A stretch of 64,000 nucleotides of DNA from Paenibacillus chondroitinus NBRC 15376 (GTDB lineage: Bacteria > Bacillota > Bacilli > Paenibacillales > NBRC-103111): the NCBI RefSeq assembly GCF_004000765.1, contig NZ_BILW01000008.1, positions 124,001-188,000 of the forward strand, written 5' to 3'. The notes under the pieces were generated by a model. The model ran no database searches. It had not been told where the DNA came from and worked only from the letters and a program-made list of their open reading frames with translations. This document shows positions 47,052 through 56,469 of this stretch, piece after piece. The position numbers and the translations under genes are program-made. Positions within the stretch are counted from its first letter, which is position 1; each line of letters begins with the position of its first letter.

Positions 47052-47228
47052 GGAACTATGATCCCCTATTCGCCGGATCTTAATTAATTCGCCGAGGAAG
47101 AGGGAACTGTGATCCGCTATTTTAGTACTTTTAGCCGAAATCTTGGCTAATTAGGCGAAATAGAGCCCTGTAGTTCCGTCTGAACCTTGGAAGTATACGG
47201 TTTTACTCAAATAGAGCCCTGTAGTTCC
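47052..47228. repeat. Composite inverted-repeat element, copy C
   Basis: Box variants: forward from 47052 (GGAACTATGATCCCCTATT) and from 47103 (GGAACTGTGATCCGCTATTT), reverse ending 47177 and 47228 (both AAATAGAGCCCTGTAGTTCC). Steps are 51 and 51 bp, inner span 75 bp. The two reverse boxes are identical to each other. It occupies most of the 393-bp gap between tadA and tRNA-Arg; a short GCTAGCGG-rich patch at about 46990-47030 is the only other structure. Confidence 0.85.
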
Positions 47229-47327
47229 CCATCGCACGATGCAGTTAGCGAATTTCAACTACAAGTTAAATCTTGCCACTCAAAGGTTGCGCCATATAAG
47301 GCTTCGTGCTATCATAATCTTTGCCAT

Positions 47328-47401
47328 GCGCCCGTAGCTCAGCAGGATAGAGCAACAGTTTCCTAAACTGTAGGCCGGATGTTCGAATCATCTCGGGCGC
47401 G
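47328..47401 (+). tRNA. tRNA-Arg (anticodon CCU)
   Basis: A 74-nt cloverleaf: acceptor GCGCCCG/CGGGCGC, D arm AGCTCAGCAGGATAGAGC, anticodon arm ACAGT-TTCCTAA-ACTGT with anticodon CCT, and T arm with GTTCGAATC. The 3' CCA is not encoded. It decodes AGG. A terminator follows 10 bp downstream, so it is a single-gene unit. Confidence 0.95.
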
Positions 47402-47411
47402 TATATAACAT

Positions 47412-47453
47412 AACGCCAGTTAACGGTATAAGCCGTTAGCTGGCGTTTTTTTT
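47412..47453 (+). terminator. Terminator of tRNA-Arg
   Basis: AACGCCAG...CTGGCGTT stem with inner TAACGG/CCGTTA around TATAAG, followed by eight T. Confidence 0.93.
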
Positions 47454-48012
47454 CAATCCACAGGACAGCCCGCTGCATGAACGACACCAGCCAAACAAAA
47501 AAAACGCTAGCATAAACACAATTACTTTCTTTTTTCATAAAAACTTTCTCCCCCACCCAAATAAGCTGGTTGATTGCCACTTGTAACATTTCTAATATTT
47601 CTAGAAAATTCCTGCAAAAATTCAATTTTTTCTACCTATCCACATGTTAATAGACTTCCTGCCGGCTGAGAAAAAAAATCAGCGTTATCAACATCAGTAC
47701 AAGTAAGAGGTTTGTAGAACGTTATTAACAACGAAAAGAGGGAGGGTTATCCCCAATTTGGTAGGTAGGGGCACCAAACAGTAGTACACAGGAAAAAGCA
47801 TGCGCTGTGTTGTACTTATTGCAACAAAAAGACGGAGGCTCGGCCTAAATTCGCAGTTTCGTTGTACTTTGTGCAACACTTCCGACGAGAGGGAGGAACG
47901 GTATTAACCCCATACAGGCCAAAATGAGTGTAGATCATGCAATGAAGATGACGATTCCGGGGTAAAACCGCCTTCAGTATTGTATAAAATGCAACATAGG
48001 GCGGCATCTCAG
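47454..48012. other. Gene-free stretch with three imperfect palindromes
   Basis: No convincing coding region on either strand. It contains three related 17-bp imperfect palindromes: GTTGTACTTATTGCAAC (47809-47825), GTTGTACTTTGTGCAAC (47861-47877) and ATTGTATAAAATGCAAC (47979-47995). Each pairs across a 3-base centre when G-T pairs are allowed. It lies between the tRNA-Arg terminator and the AraC terminator. Confidence 0.5.
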
Positions 48013-48054
48013 CAAAAAAAAGAGCCCACCGCATCAAAAAGCGGCAGGCTCTCC
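48013..48054 (-). terminator. Terminator of the AraC-type regulator gene
   Basis: Minus strand GAGAGCC...GGCTCT with inner CCGC/GCGG, loop TTTTTGAT, then eight T, starting directly after the stop codon. Confidence 0.92.
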
Positions 48055-50403
48055 CTACTTCACCCGGTCCCGATACTGTCCCGGCGTCATATTTTCATAT
48101 TTTCGAAAAAGACGTATAAAATACGATGGCTGATACCCGATCTGCTCCGCAATCTCGTTGACCTTTAAATCAGACTCGACCAGCAGTTTCTTGGCTTTAT
48201 CCATCCGCAGGGTGATCAAATAGTCGATGAAATTCACGCCATTGATTTGCTTGAATGCTTTACTTAGCGCATAGGTCGTTGTATTAAAAGCATCCGCACA
48301 TTCCTCTAGGGAGATGTCGCTGTTCATAAAACGCTCCTGAATCCGATCGGTAACGCGCTCCACCAGGCGCTTCATATGGATGTCCTGGTATTCATTCAGC
48401 CCTTCAATATAAGGTGAGATCACCTTCGTCTGGAAAAAGCGGACCATCTGCTCAGGCTCCCGAAGCTGGTTCAACTGTTCGTACAAGTTGTAGCCCTCGA
48501 AGAAATGATGCGGATTAAAGCCTGACTCCAGCATAGTATGCAGCATACTGCCTAGAACCTGCATGGCTCCTTCCTGGAGGATCTTCTCTTTGCTCGACTG
48601 GCGCACAAGCTCATGAACGAAGCTCTCGATCAAGCTCAGCGACTGCTCGCTTTGCCCCATTCGAATGGCTTGCATCAGCTCCTTCTCCAAGGCAAATGGA
48701 TAATGCACATCGTCGTTGGTGCTCGGCAGCATCTCTTCCAAATCAAGCACTTGATGATCAGCTTTCAAATCCCGATAGCGGATAGAGCTGCGCAAAAATA
48801 CTAAAAGCTGCGGCAGATCCTGCACGTTCGCGGTTAAACGGCCCATGCAGACGGTGGTCTGCATTTTAAGAAGGGAGCTAATGGTTTGCGCCAAATCATT
48901 CGCTAACAGATACAGCTCATCCTTGGCCTGCTGTTTCGTCCGATCCATGGGGTAAGAGAGCAGAATACCTACGGTCATATCCTGGAAGTTCATAATCTCC
49001 GCATTTGGGGTTTGCGTGTTTACGATCTCCTGCGCGATATTCGCTGCCGCGAAGGTTGCCAGTTGTTCCTCATTTTCCAGAAACCGGCCATCTTCTTTGG
49101 TTAATCCGCTAATCTTCACCAGCAGCAGAACGAACCACTGGGACTCCGTCTGCCAGTCGAAGCTCTCCATCCGCCCTCTTAGTTCTGTCTCGCTTAGGGA
49201 GTAAAAGTGTCCTTGGACCAACTGCAGGAGGAACGCCGACCTTAGGGCAGGATAGGCCTTATCGAGCTTGGACTCCAGCACCCTGCTCTCCTGGCTTAAA
49301 TGCCGCCACTCCTGTTCAATGAAGGCAAGTTCATCCCCTTGGCTCTCCTGTGTGGGCTTATAATCCTTAATCACATTCACGAGCCGCATAATCGGTTGAT
49401 ATATTCGCTTGGAAGCCACCCACGATAGCAGCACAGCCAAGAGAAGCCCTATTCCCCCTATACTGAGCATACTTCTAGACATAAACTCCACAGGAGCCGT
49501 CAATTGCGATAAGGAGGTTGCCGTTACGAACTTCCACAATGTTCCGGAACGGGAGAACTGGCCGAAAGCAACGGAGTAGGACTGCCCGTTCCGGTCCAGG
49601 ATGTAAGAGCCTATTTCTTCCGACCGTCCGATGACGCTTTCCCTGACCGCAGCTTCTAATTGGGCATGTTCTTCATTTCCATTGCTTGGAGAGACGATTA
49701 TATGTCCATCCTTGCTCATAAGAAACGCGGCGCCATTGGGGTCTGTGGCCATTTCTTCAACCATCTCTACCAACTTATCGCGATTCAAATACAGAATAAG
49801 GGCCCCATACGGCTCTCCTACACTTGGCAGCTTCTCGATTAGCGCAATGGAAGTGGACTCAGGCTTCCCATTTCCCTTAGGCAAGGACTCCCACCAGAAC
49901 ACCCCTCGCTCTTGCTTCATTAAGGTGTGGAAAATATCCCGCTCCAGCTCATTACGAATCGGAACAATACCCTCGCTATCCGAAATAATGACGGGATCTT
50001 CTCGGTCCAAATATAGCTGCGCCTGGTCAATTAAAGGGTACGCTCCCTTCATTAGACCCAGGAAACGATATAGATTCTGCGTTGTGTTATATTCATCCTT
50101 GAGATTCATATCCGCAATTCTGGCATCCATCCTGCTATCCAGAGACCACTGCGTAGCAGCCAGCTCGAGCTGAGCCAGGTTATCATTCATACGATCCATC
50201 GTTTTCTTCAGCAGAGTATCATGGTTGCGCATAATCTCTTTCTCAATATGAGCGCGTCCCGTAATATACGAAGTGTACCCGATGATGGCTGTAGGCAAGC
50301 TGGTAATGCACAACACCAAGATCAAGCTTCTGCGATAAAAATTCCCCCTGCCGGAACGTTGTGTCCACCAATACCAGCTCTGCCTCCATCGACTCCACAT
50401 CAT
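48055..50403 (-). CDS. Membrane-bound AraC-family transcriptional regulator
   Basis: About 782 residues with a transmembrane helix near 25-45, an extracytosolic sensor (about 46-310, dCache-like by layout), a second helix at about 318-340, a cytosolic linker and a C-terminal AraC double helix-turn-helix (LEECADAFNTTTYALSKAFK, then VNEIAEQIGYQPSYFIRLFR and MTPGQYR). This one-protein sensor class is abundant in Paenibacillus and usually controls the sugar ABC transporter next to it. Here the solute-binding and permease genes lie directly upstream on the same strand, probably in one operon. GAGAGGG precedes two tandem ATGs (50403 and 50400); an ATG at 50418 lacks a site. Confidence 0.9.
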   Translation of the reverse strand: MMWSRWRQSWYWWTQRSGRGNFYRRSLILVLCITSLPTAIIGYTSYITGRAHIEKEIMRNHDTLLKKTMDRMNDNLAQLELAATQWSLDSRMDARIADMNLKDEYNTTQNLYRFLGLMKGAYPLIDQAQLYLDREDPVIISDSEGIVPIRNELERDIFHTLMKQERGVFWWESLPKGNGKPESTSIALIEKLPSVGEPYGALILYLNRDKLVEMVEEMATDPNGAAFLMSKDGHIIVSPSNGNEEHAQLEAAVRESVIGRSEEIGSYILDRNGQSYSVAFGQFSRSGTLWKFVTATSLSQLTAPVEFMSRSMLSIGGIGLLLAVLLSWVASKRIYQPIMRLVNVIKDYKPTQESQGDELAFIEQEWRHLSQESRVLESKLDKAYPALRSAFLLQLVQGHFYSLSETELRGRMESFDWQTESQWFVLLLVKISGLTKEDGRFLENEEQLATFAAANIAQEIVNTQTPNAEIMNFQDMTVGILLSYPMDRTKQQAKDELYLLANDLAQTISSLLKMQTTVCMGRLTANVQDLPQLLVFLRSSIRYRDLKADHQVLDLEEMLPSTNDDVHYPFALEKELMQAIRMGQSEQSLSLIESFVHELVRQSSKEKILQEGAMQVLGSMLHTMLESGFNPHHFFEGYNLYEQLNQLREPEQMVRFFQTKVISPYIEGLNEYQDIHMKRLVERVTDRIQERFMNSDISLEECADAFNTTTYALSKAFKQINGVNFIDYLITLRMDKAKKLLVESDLKVNEIAEQIGYQPSYFIRLFRKYENMTPGQYRDRVK

Positions 50404-50478
50404 CTGTCCCTCTCTCATCCAATGCCGAAATCCCCCGCGACTGCCACATTTTTTTGGCGTCGGGGGGGCGGTATTTAT

Positions 50479-52005
50479 TTATTTCGCGCTATTGCGTTTT
50501 TGATAAGCAGCGTTCATTTCTTCTGTGATTTTGACCATATCCGGATCGGTCTTCAACTTAGCTACATAGCTGTCCCATGCGCTGAGCGATTCTTTCCCCA
50601 TAATGACCTTCGTCTTCATGTCTTGAATTTTCTTTCTTAGCTCCGTACCGACCTTTTGGTTCGTATCGGAATTTAGACCTAACGAAGGGTCGCCCGTACT
50701 GATTTTCACTTTTTCATCAATGATTTTCCTGTTGCGTTCCAAGTAATCGTTCGGCATACCTGTGCGGTAAGCACGCAGATACTTGTCATATTTCAAGAAA
50801 ATTTGACCTAGCGCTTGTTGAGCTACAATATCTTTCTTTGCTTGCTCTGTCGGTGTCTTGATGCCGTCTTTCTCTGTGTAGTGGACATCTTTCAGACCAA
50901 AGCTTGCCAGATCATAACCTTCTTGCGTAGCGCCGTAATCCATGAATTTCAACAGTTGCTTCACTTTCGCTTCTGGCACAGATTTAGGAATCGCGTACAT
51001 ACCGAAGAATCCGCTGTCTTTGTTTGAGTAGCCATTTAACGAAACTAGTGGGATAAAGTCTGCTTTCGGGTTCGTTTTACGCAGTTCTTCCGTCGGTTCC
51101 CATGCAGCTTCAGCTGTATCCTGGAAGCCGCCGCCACGGTTTGCTTTCAGCAAATCTTTGGCCTGTGTATTTTTGAGAACAGCGATGTCCTCAGGAATTA
51201 ACTTCTCCTGGTAGGCACGATTCATCCAAGTAAGTGCGTCCTTCACTTCAGGCAGCAGGTTTACGTTGACCAATTTGCCGTCAACAAGCTTCCAATCGCC
51301 ATTGACTTTTGTGAAGCTATTCTGTAATTGACCCATGTAAGACATACCATTTTGGTCGACAAAGCCAACGTAACCAATGGTGTCATTTTTCCCGTTGCCA
51401 TCTGGATCTTTCTCAACAAAAGCTTTCAGTACCGTGTAGAGCTCGTCCGTCGTTTTCGGAATTTCTAAATGTAACGTGTCCAGCCAATCCTTACGCAGGT
51501 AAGGGAATCCACCGCCATCCGTAGGACGGGCACGCGGGATACCGTACGTTTTACCGTCAGCTTGCTTGGTATTTTCCCATGATTCCTTCGGATATTCCAT
51601 CAAGTTCGGATAGTCCTTCAGCATCGGTGTAAGTTCCCAGAATGCGCCTTGAGCAACCATGCCGCGTACTTGCGCACTGAATGGATCATCCAGCAAGATC
51701 AGATCAGGAATATCGCCTGAAGCTAATGTTACGTTGATTTTATCGCCATAGTTGTTTGGTGAAACCCAAGTGATTTTGAGCTTTGTGTTCGTTTTCTTTT
51801 CGATTTCTTTGACAATAACATTGTCCGGTCCTGGAGGCTCCGGCGTGTAATACATTGTCATAATGCTAATCTCAGTCGGCTTGCCGGACGCTGCTTGTCC
51901 CGCACTGGCAGCCGGTGCGCTCTCTTTGCTTCCACATGCAGCTAGCACAGAGGAAACGAGAAGGGTGGATGCTACTACGCTTATTGCTTTCTTGTTCATA
52001 ACCAT
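50479..52005 (-). CDS. Extracellular solute-binding lipoprotein of a carbohydrate ABC transporter
   Basis: A 508-residue family-1 solute-binding protein. The signal peptide ends in a lipobox LAAC followed by GSKESAPAAS, so it is lipid-anchored. The body resembles LipO/YtcQ proteins (EIEKKTNTKLKITWVSPNNY, IPDLILLDDPFSAQV, EYPKESWENTKQADGKTYG, RKDWLDTLHLEIPKTTDELY). Ligand unknown, probably an oligosaccharide. ATG 52005 has GGAGGT about nine bases upstream; the frame before it overlaps the permease end spacer and is not needed. Confidence 0.92.
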   Translation of the reverse strand: MVMNKKAISVVASTLLVSSVLAACGSKESAPAASAGQAASGKPTEISIMTMYYTPEPPGPDNVIVKEIEKKTNTKLKITWVSPNNYGDKINVTLASGDIPDLILLDDPFSAQVRGMVAQGAFWELTPMLKDYPNLMEYPKESWENTKQADGKTYGIPRARPTDGGGFPYLRKDWLDTLHLEIPKTTDELYTVLKAFVEKDPDGNGKNDTIGYVGFVDQNGMSYMGQLQNSFTKVNGDWKLVDGKLVNVNLLPEVKDALTWMNRAYQEKLIPEDIAVLKNTQAKDLLKANRGGGFQDTAEAAWEPTEELRKTNPKADFIPLVSLNGYSNKDSGFFGMYAIPKSVPEAKVKQLLKFMDYGATQEGYDLASFGLKDVHYTEKDGIKTPTEQAKKDIVAQQALGQIFLKYDKYLRAYRTGMPNDYLERNRKIIDEKVKISTGDPSLGLNSDTNQKVGTELRKKIQDMKTKVIMGKESLSAWDSYVAKLKTDPDMVKITEEMNAAYQKRNSAK

Positions 52006-52039
52006 TATTGTACAACCTCCCCAAATGTTCATCAATTAT

Positions 52040-52945
52040 CTATTCTTTAACCGAACCTACCATTGCACCTTTGGCAAAGTGTTTTTGCAGGAACGGGTAC
52101 ACCAACAAAATCGGGATGGTCGCAATCACAACTGCCGCCATCTTGAGCGTTTCCGGAGGAATCCGCTGCTCGGACATCATTTCAGCTGCGGCGCCGCCGC
52201 CTGCTGCCGTTGATGCGTCAATCAACATATTTTGGAGCAAAACTTGAAGCGGCTGCTTCGTGAAATCATTGATATAGAGAAGTGCTGTGAAGAAGGTATT
52301 CCAGTATGCCACCGCGTAAAACAGCCCGAATGCAGCAAGCGAAGGCAGCGACAGCGGCAAAATAATACGATACCAGACGCTGATATCATTACAGCCATCG
52401 ATGCGCGCCGATTCCTCCAGACTAGCCGGAATGCTGTCGAAGAAACCTTTCATCAGCAGCACATACCAGCCGCTTGTTAGAACCGGCAGGATGAGCGACC
52501 ACGTGCTGTTAATCATGTGCAGGTCTCTCACCAACAAATAAGGGGGAATGATCCCCGGATTAAACAGGGTCGTTAACAGAATGAGCAGCATGATGAACTT
52601 GCGGCCCTGAAGCCTTTTACGCGAAATCGCATAAGAAAGGCAGGATGTTACCAGCAAGCTAAGCGCTGTCCCAACTACAGCTAGGAATACGCTGTTTCCT
52701 ATAGCATGTAGAAAGGCATCGGTCGACATCAGGTATTTGTAAGAAGCCAAGCTCCATTTAGCAGGAAGCAATTTGAATTCACTGGAAATGTAGCTGGACG
52801 GATCACTAAACGAAACAACAAACACGTAATAAAGCGGAAAGAAAGTGATAATTCCTAGTATCCCTAGCAGGATGGCGTTTACCGCGTTAAAGACGCGATC
52901 GCCTTTGGAAGCAATATTGGTAGATACATGTTCGGCTGACATCAA
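52040..52945 (-). CDS. Carbohydrate ABC transporter permease (YtcP-like)
   Basis: A 301-residue CUT1-type permease with six predicted helices. The ATPase-contacting EAA loop is EESARIDGCNDISVWYRIIL with LPLSLP after it. MalG-type order of helices and the short C-terminus ending GAMVGSVKE fit YtcP. It is 18 bp after the other permease gene. No ATPase gene is nearby, so a shared MsmX-type ATPase is likely. Confidence 0.92.
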   Translation of the reverse strand: MMSAEHVSTNIASKGDRVFNAVNAILLGILGIITFFPLYYVFVVSFSDPSSYISSEFKLLPAKWSLASYKYLMSTDAFLHAIGNSVFLAVVGTALSLLVTSCLSYAISRKRLQGRKFIMLLILLTTLFNPGIIPPYLLVRDLHMINSTWSLILPVLTSGWYVLLMKGFFDSIPASLEESARIDGCNDISVWYRIILPLSLPSLAAFGLFYAVAYWNTFFTALLYINDFTKQPLQVLLQNMLIDASTAAGGGAAAEMMSEQRIPPETLKMAAVVIATIPILLVYPFLQKHFAKGAMVGSVKE

Positions 52946-52963
52946 GGATTCCTCCTTCCCTTT

Positions 52964-53884
52964 CTAGTAAACGCCGTCTTCGCCAAATTTCTTTGCCAAT
53001 TTATTAGCTCCAATGACCAGCAGCAAGCCGACAACTGATTTGAACAATCCAACTGCGGTACTGTAACTGAATTGACCTTGTTTCACACCAAGCCTGTACA
53101 CATACGTATCGAATACGTCCGCAACCTCGGATACCGCCCCATTCATCATCAAGAAAACCTGCTCGAAGCCGACATCCATGATATGGCCGATCCGCAGAAT
53201 GAGAAGAATGATAATAACGGAACGAATACCTGGCAGGGTGATGTGCCACATTTGGCGGAACCGGCCGGCGCCGTCCATCTTGCCCGCTTCATATAATTGA
53301 GGATCAATGCTCGCCATCGACGCAAGGAAGATGATCGTACCCCATCCGGCATCTTTCCAGATGGACTGCGCCGTCAGCATGCCCCAGAAATAGTTTTTAT
53401 TCGTTAAGAAGTCGATTTTACCAAAGCCCAGGGCAACCAGCATTTGATTGATAGCCCCATCTCCTGTCGAGAACAGCAGGAAGGTGATCCCTACGATAAT
53501 GACCCACGATAAAAAGTGAGGTAAATAGACAATCGATTGAATGATTTTCTTATAAACCATATGGCGCACTTCATTCAGCATTAGGGATAATAGAATTGGC
53601 AGCGGAAAGAAGAGCACTAAGGATAAGACGTTAATTGCCAGCGTATTTCGAAAGAGTGTGAAGAAATCCGGATTGGAGAAGAACCTTTGAAAGTGCTCCA
53701 GTCCCACCCACGGGCTCCCCGACATGCCTTGATAAGGTGAATAGTTTTGAAAGGATATGACGATTCCCCACATAGGCACATATTTGAAAATAAGGAAGTA
53801 GAGCAGCCCTGGAAGCGCTAACACATATAAAAATTTGTCCCGAGCGATGCCTGACCAGACTTGTTTCAATCGACTCGCGCCCAC
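52964..53884 (-). CDS. Carbohydrate ABC transporter permease (LplB-like)
   Basis: A 306-residue MalF-type permease with six helices. The EAA loop is YEAGKMDGAGRFRQMWHITL followed by PGIRSV. The N-terminus KYVPMWGIVISFQNYSPYQG and FLSWVIIVGI are typical of LplB proteins. It begins with GTG 53884, GGAGG seven bases upstream, and is the first gene of the transporter operon. Confidence 0.92.
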   Translation of the reverse strand: MGASRLKQVWSGIARDKFLYVLALPGLLYFLIFKYVPMWGIVISFQNYSPYQGMSGSPWVGLEHFQRFFSNPDFFTLFRNTLAINVLSLVLFFPLPILLSLMLNEVRHMVYKKIIQSIVYLPHFLSWVIIVGITFLLFSTGDGAINQMLVALGFGKIDFLTNKNYFWGMLTAQSIWKDAGWGTIIFLASMASIDPQLYEAGKMDGAGRFRQMWHITLPGIRSVIIILLILRIGHIMDVGFEQVFLMMNGAVSEVADVFDTYVYRLGVKQGQFSYSTAVGLFKSVVGLLLVIGANKLAKKFGEDGVY

Positions 53885-54133
53885 TTGTATTCCTCCATTC
53901 TCGTTGTAATGATTTCAGCAGGCAGCTACTTGCCAGCGACAAGATTCAATGTACAGGGTGCTCTCATTTCCTACAATCATCCATTTTTGTGCCCTTGATA
54001 TAGCAGGAAATCTAGGTTTTCTACGCAATTTCCACCCGTTGCTTTATTTTGCAAACAACCAATCATAGCCTTGCCCTAGTCGATGTTCTATAATAAAACA
54101 GTAATTAGATCAGGTCTGAAAGGAGCTATCCCC

Positions 54134-55342
54134 GTGACGATTAACAAAATCCCAAGCTCTTATCGCATTCCATTGTTTTGCGCAGTCACCCTGTTGTTCT
54201 GGATGTCCATGTATACGAGCGTTCCCATCATGGCCCCTTATGTGGAATTCCTTGGCGGGAATCACCAACTGGCGGGATGGATCGTTGGCATGTATGGGAT
54301 TTCCCAAATGCTGCTGCGCATACCGGTAGGCATCATGTCGGATCGCTTTCATAAACGAAAGCTTTTTATTACGTTTGGGCTGTTTTTTACAGCCATTGGG
54401 GGACTTGGACTTTGGATTACCCACGATTTCACTTGGATTCTAATTCTCCGAGCGCTAGCGGGGGCGGCCGCGGCAACGTGGGTCGACTTCACAGTCTTAT
54501 TTACGAGCTACTATAAGCATGAAGAGTCGACGAAAGCGATCGGAACGATCTCTTTTTTCAACTCCTTAGGGCAAGTGCTCGGTATTCTTTCCGCGGGATG
54601 GGCAGCAGATTCGCTGGGCTGGGAGGCTGCTTTTATTCTAGGAGCGCTGCTGGGGGTGCTCGGGTTCATTGGTTCTTTCTTTTTGATCGAAAAAATAGAG
54701 CCTGATGCGCCTAAGATCACAATGCGTGCCATCGGAAATGTGGCGGCAGACCGTACGCTTCTCTTCGTGTCTTTACTGGCTATTTTGTCGCAGGTGCTCA
54801 TCTTCGCCACCGTTTTCGGGTTCACGCCCGTTTATGCCACTTCACTTGGCGCCGATAAATTCTCTTTATCGCTCCTTTCTTTATTCGCCAATGTGCCGGT
54901 TGCGCTAGCTTCTTTATTTGGTGGGCGAAAATGGGCAGCTAAATATGGTGAGAAGCGAATGGTTGTTTGGGGATTCGTCCTCATGGGGATTTTTACATTT
55001 ACCATCCCTTTTACGCATCATTTATGGGTGCTTATGGTTACCCAGGCTTTCGCCGGCTTTGGTCGAGGGCTTTCCTTCACCCTATTGATGGGAATGAGCA
55101 TTAAACATATGCCTGCGGAGAAGCGGGCAACGGCAATGGGATTTTTCCAAGCGATCTATGGATTAGGTATGTTCGTTGGCCCTGTGCTGATGGGTGTTAT
55201 CGGCGATTGGTTCTCCTTGAATCAGGGCTTTATCGTCCTTGGTATCCTTGGTGTATTCAGTGCCCTTCTATCTCAATGGTTCGTAAGAGTCACGCCTAAG
55301 ATTCCAGCCGTCCAGTCAAGCGGATCTACCGCGGCGCTTTAA
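54134..55342 (+). CDS. MFS transporter
   Basis: A 402-residue major facilitator with 12 predicted helices. Motif A is GIMSDRFHKRKLFI between helices 2 and 3; the N-terminus WMSMYTSVPIMAPYVEFLGG resembles the YfkF/YfmO group of drug or unknown exporters. GTG 54134 has AAGGAG eight bases upstream; an ATG 17 codons earlier has no ribosome site. TATAAT at 54089-54094 is a possible -10. A terminator follows. Confidence 0.88.
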   Translation: MTINKIPSSYRIPLFCAVTLLFWMSMYTSVPIMAPYVEFLGGNHQLAGWIVGMYGISQMLLRIPVGIMSDRFHKRKLFITFGLFFTAIGGLGLWITHDFTWILILRALAGAAAATWVDFTVLFTSYYKHEESTKAIGTISFFNSLGQVLGILSAGWAADSLGWEAAFILGALLGVLGFIGSFFLIEKIEPDAPKITMRAIGNVAADRTLLFVSLLAILSQVLIFATVFGFTPVYATSLGADKFSLSLLSLFANVPVALASLFGGRKWAAKYGEKRMVVWGFVLMGIFTFTIPFTHHLWVLMVTQAFAGFGRGLSFTLLMGMSIKHMPAEKRATAMGFFQAIYGLGMFVGPVLMGVIGDWFSLNQGFIVLGILGVFSALLSQWFVRVTPKIPAVQSSGSTAAL

Positions 55343-55350
55343 CCGATAAT

Positions 55351-55384
55351 AAGCGAATCTACTCGATTCGCTCTTTTTTTTTGA
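55351..55384 (+). terminator. Terminator of the MFS gene
   Basis: AAGCGAATC, TACTC loop, GATTCGCT, then CTTTTTTTT. Confidence 0.92.
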
Positions 55385-55444
55385 GTGAAGTGCAGGGTTA
55401 TCCTGGTCGCCTTCGTCTATTTATGCGGAGAGGAGGAGAAGCAC

Positions 55445-56014
55445 ATTCAGGAACAAGAGCTTGTAACACGCATATTGAATGGTGATGAGGCGGCGTTCCG
55501 AGAGCTTGTTGCGACTTATCGTCAATACTTGTTCCAAACGATCTACGCCATTGTACGCCATACGAAAGATGCCGAAGATTTATCGCAGGACGTCTGGTCC
55601 CGAATTTATTTCTCCCTCCCTCAGTACCAGATGAAAGGACTCAAAACGTGGATGACCCGCATAGCGGTGAATCGGGCCATTGACTTTAAACGGTCGGCTA
55701 GCAGGCGAAGAGAAGAAATGACGTCAGAGATGGAAATTCCGATGCAAGCGGTCCAAACCGCAGGAACCTCATCTTTCTCTTCAAATGGCGTGGAACATGA
55801 AGTGTTGATGAAGGAGACCACAGAGCTGATCCGTCAGAAGCTCCACCAAATGCCCGCCAATTACCATGAAGTACTAACGGCCTATTATATTCAACATCAG
55901 TCTTATCAAGATATAGCGAATGCCCACGGGGTAACAGTGAAAACGATCGAGTCGAAGCTGTACAGGGCCAAGCAGTGGCTCCGTAACAACTGGAAGGAGG
56001 AGGATTTCATGTGA
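55445..56014 (+). CDS. ECF-type RNA polymerase sigma factor (SigW/SigX-like group)
   Basis: A 189-residue sigma-70 family factor with region 2 (about 20-85; YAIVRHTKDAEDLSQDVWSR) and region 4 (about 125-185; LHQMPANYHEVLTAYYIQHQ and VTVKTIESKLYRAKQWLR). The N-terminus IQEQELVTRILNGDEAAFRE is standard. The only well-placed ribosome site (AGGAGG at 55431-55436) is eight bases before an ATT codon (55445), so initiation at the rare AUU codon seems likely; the next alternative, GTG 55385, lacks a site. The gene overlaps the downstream anti-sigma gene. Confidence 0.87.
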   Translation: MQEQELVTRILNGDEAAFRELVATYRQYLFQTIYAIVRHTKDAEDLSQDVWSRIYFSLPQYQMKGLKTWMTRIAVNRAIDFKRSASRRREEMTSEMEIPMQAVQTAGTSSFSSNGVEHEVLMKETTELIRQKLHQMPANYHEVLTAYYIQHQSYQDIANAHGVTVKTIESKLYRAKQWLRNNWKEEDFM

Positions 56015-56445
56015 AACACTACGATGAACATGCTTGGGGGCTATATATCAATCAGCAGCTGCCACCCCATGAAATCAGCGAAATGGAGCATCACTTATAC
56101 CGATGCGACGAATGTTTGGATCGGTATATGATCTGTATGGAGCAAATGACCATAATACTGCCCGTATTGGAAACGGATGAACGAACATTCGTAGATGCTG
56201 TGCTTGCACGAACGTTGGGAACCAAGCGCTCCTGGTACCACTCCACGATACTGCATTACGGAATTGCCGCGGCTGCTACACTCATTTTAGTCGCTACGGG
56301 CTTTTTCCACGGATTATCACAGGAATTGGGGCCTCGAGGCGCACTTCAGCCCGCTCCTCCTCTAGAAATGAAAATGGATCAACCGATATCGGACCGATTG
56401 CTAAATAAAACATTAACCTGGCTGGATACACTGCAAAATAAATAA
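56011..56445 (+). CDS. Zinc-binding anti-sigma factor (zf-HC2 type)
   Basis: A 144-residue membrane protein. The N-terminal ZAS motif is H28-x3-C32-x2-C35 (HHLYRCDEC), which holds the sigma factor; one transmembrane helix lies at about 82-103 (GIAAAATLILVATGFF), and a short extracytosolic tail of about 40 residues follows. The GTG start overlaps the sigma stop by four bases (GTGA), so the two are translationally coupled, the usual sigma/anti-sigma arrangement. Confidence 0.9.
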   Translation: MKHYDEHAWGLYINQQLPPHEISEMEHHLYRCDECLDRYMICMEQMTIILPVLETDERTFVDAVLARTLGTKRSWYHSTILHYGIAAAATLILVATGFFHGLSQELGPRGALQPAPPLEMKMDQPISDRLLNKTLTWLDTLQNK

Positions 56446-56469
56446 GCCACAAGGAGGTCTATACACTTC

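Noticed and set aside
47266..47625. Minus-strand frame of 119 codons
   Set aside because: It crosses tRNA-Arg and its terminator in antisense and has no recognisable ribosome site.
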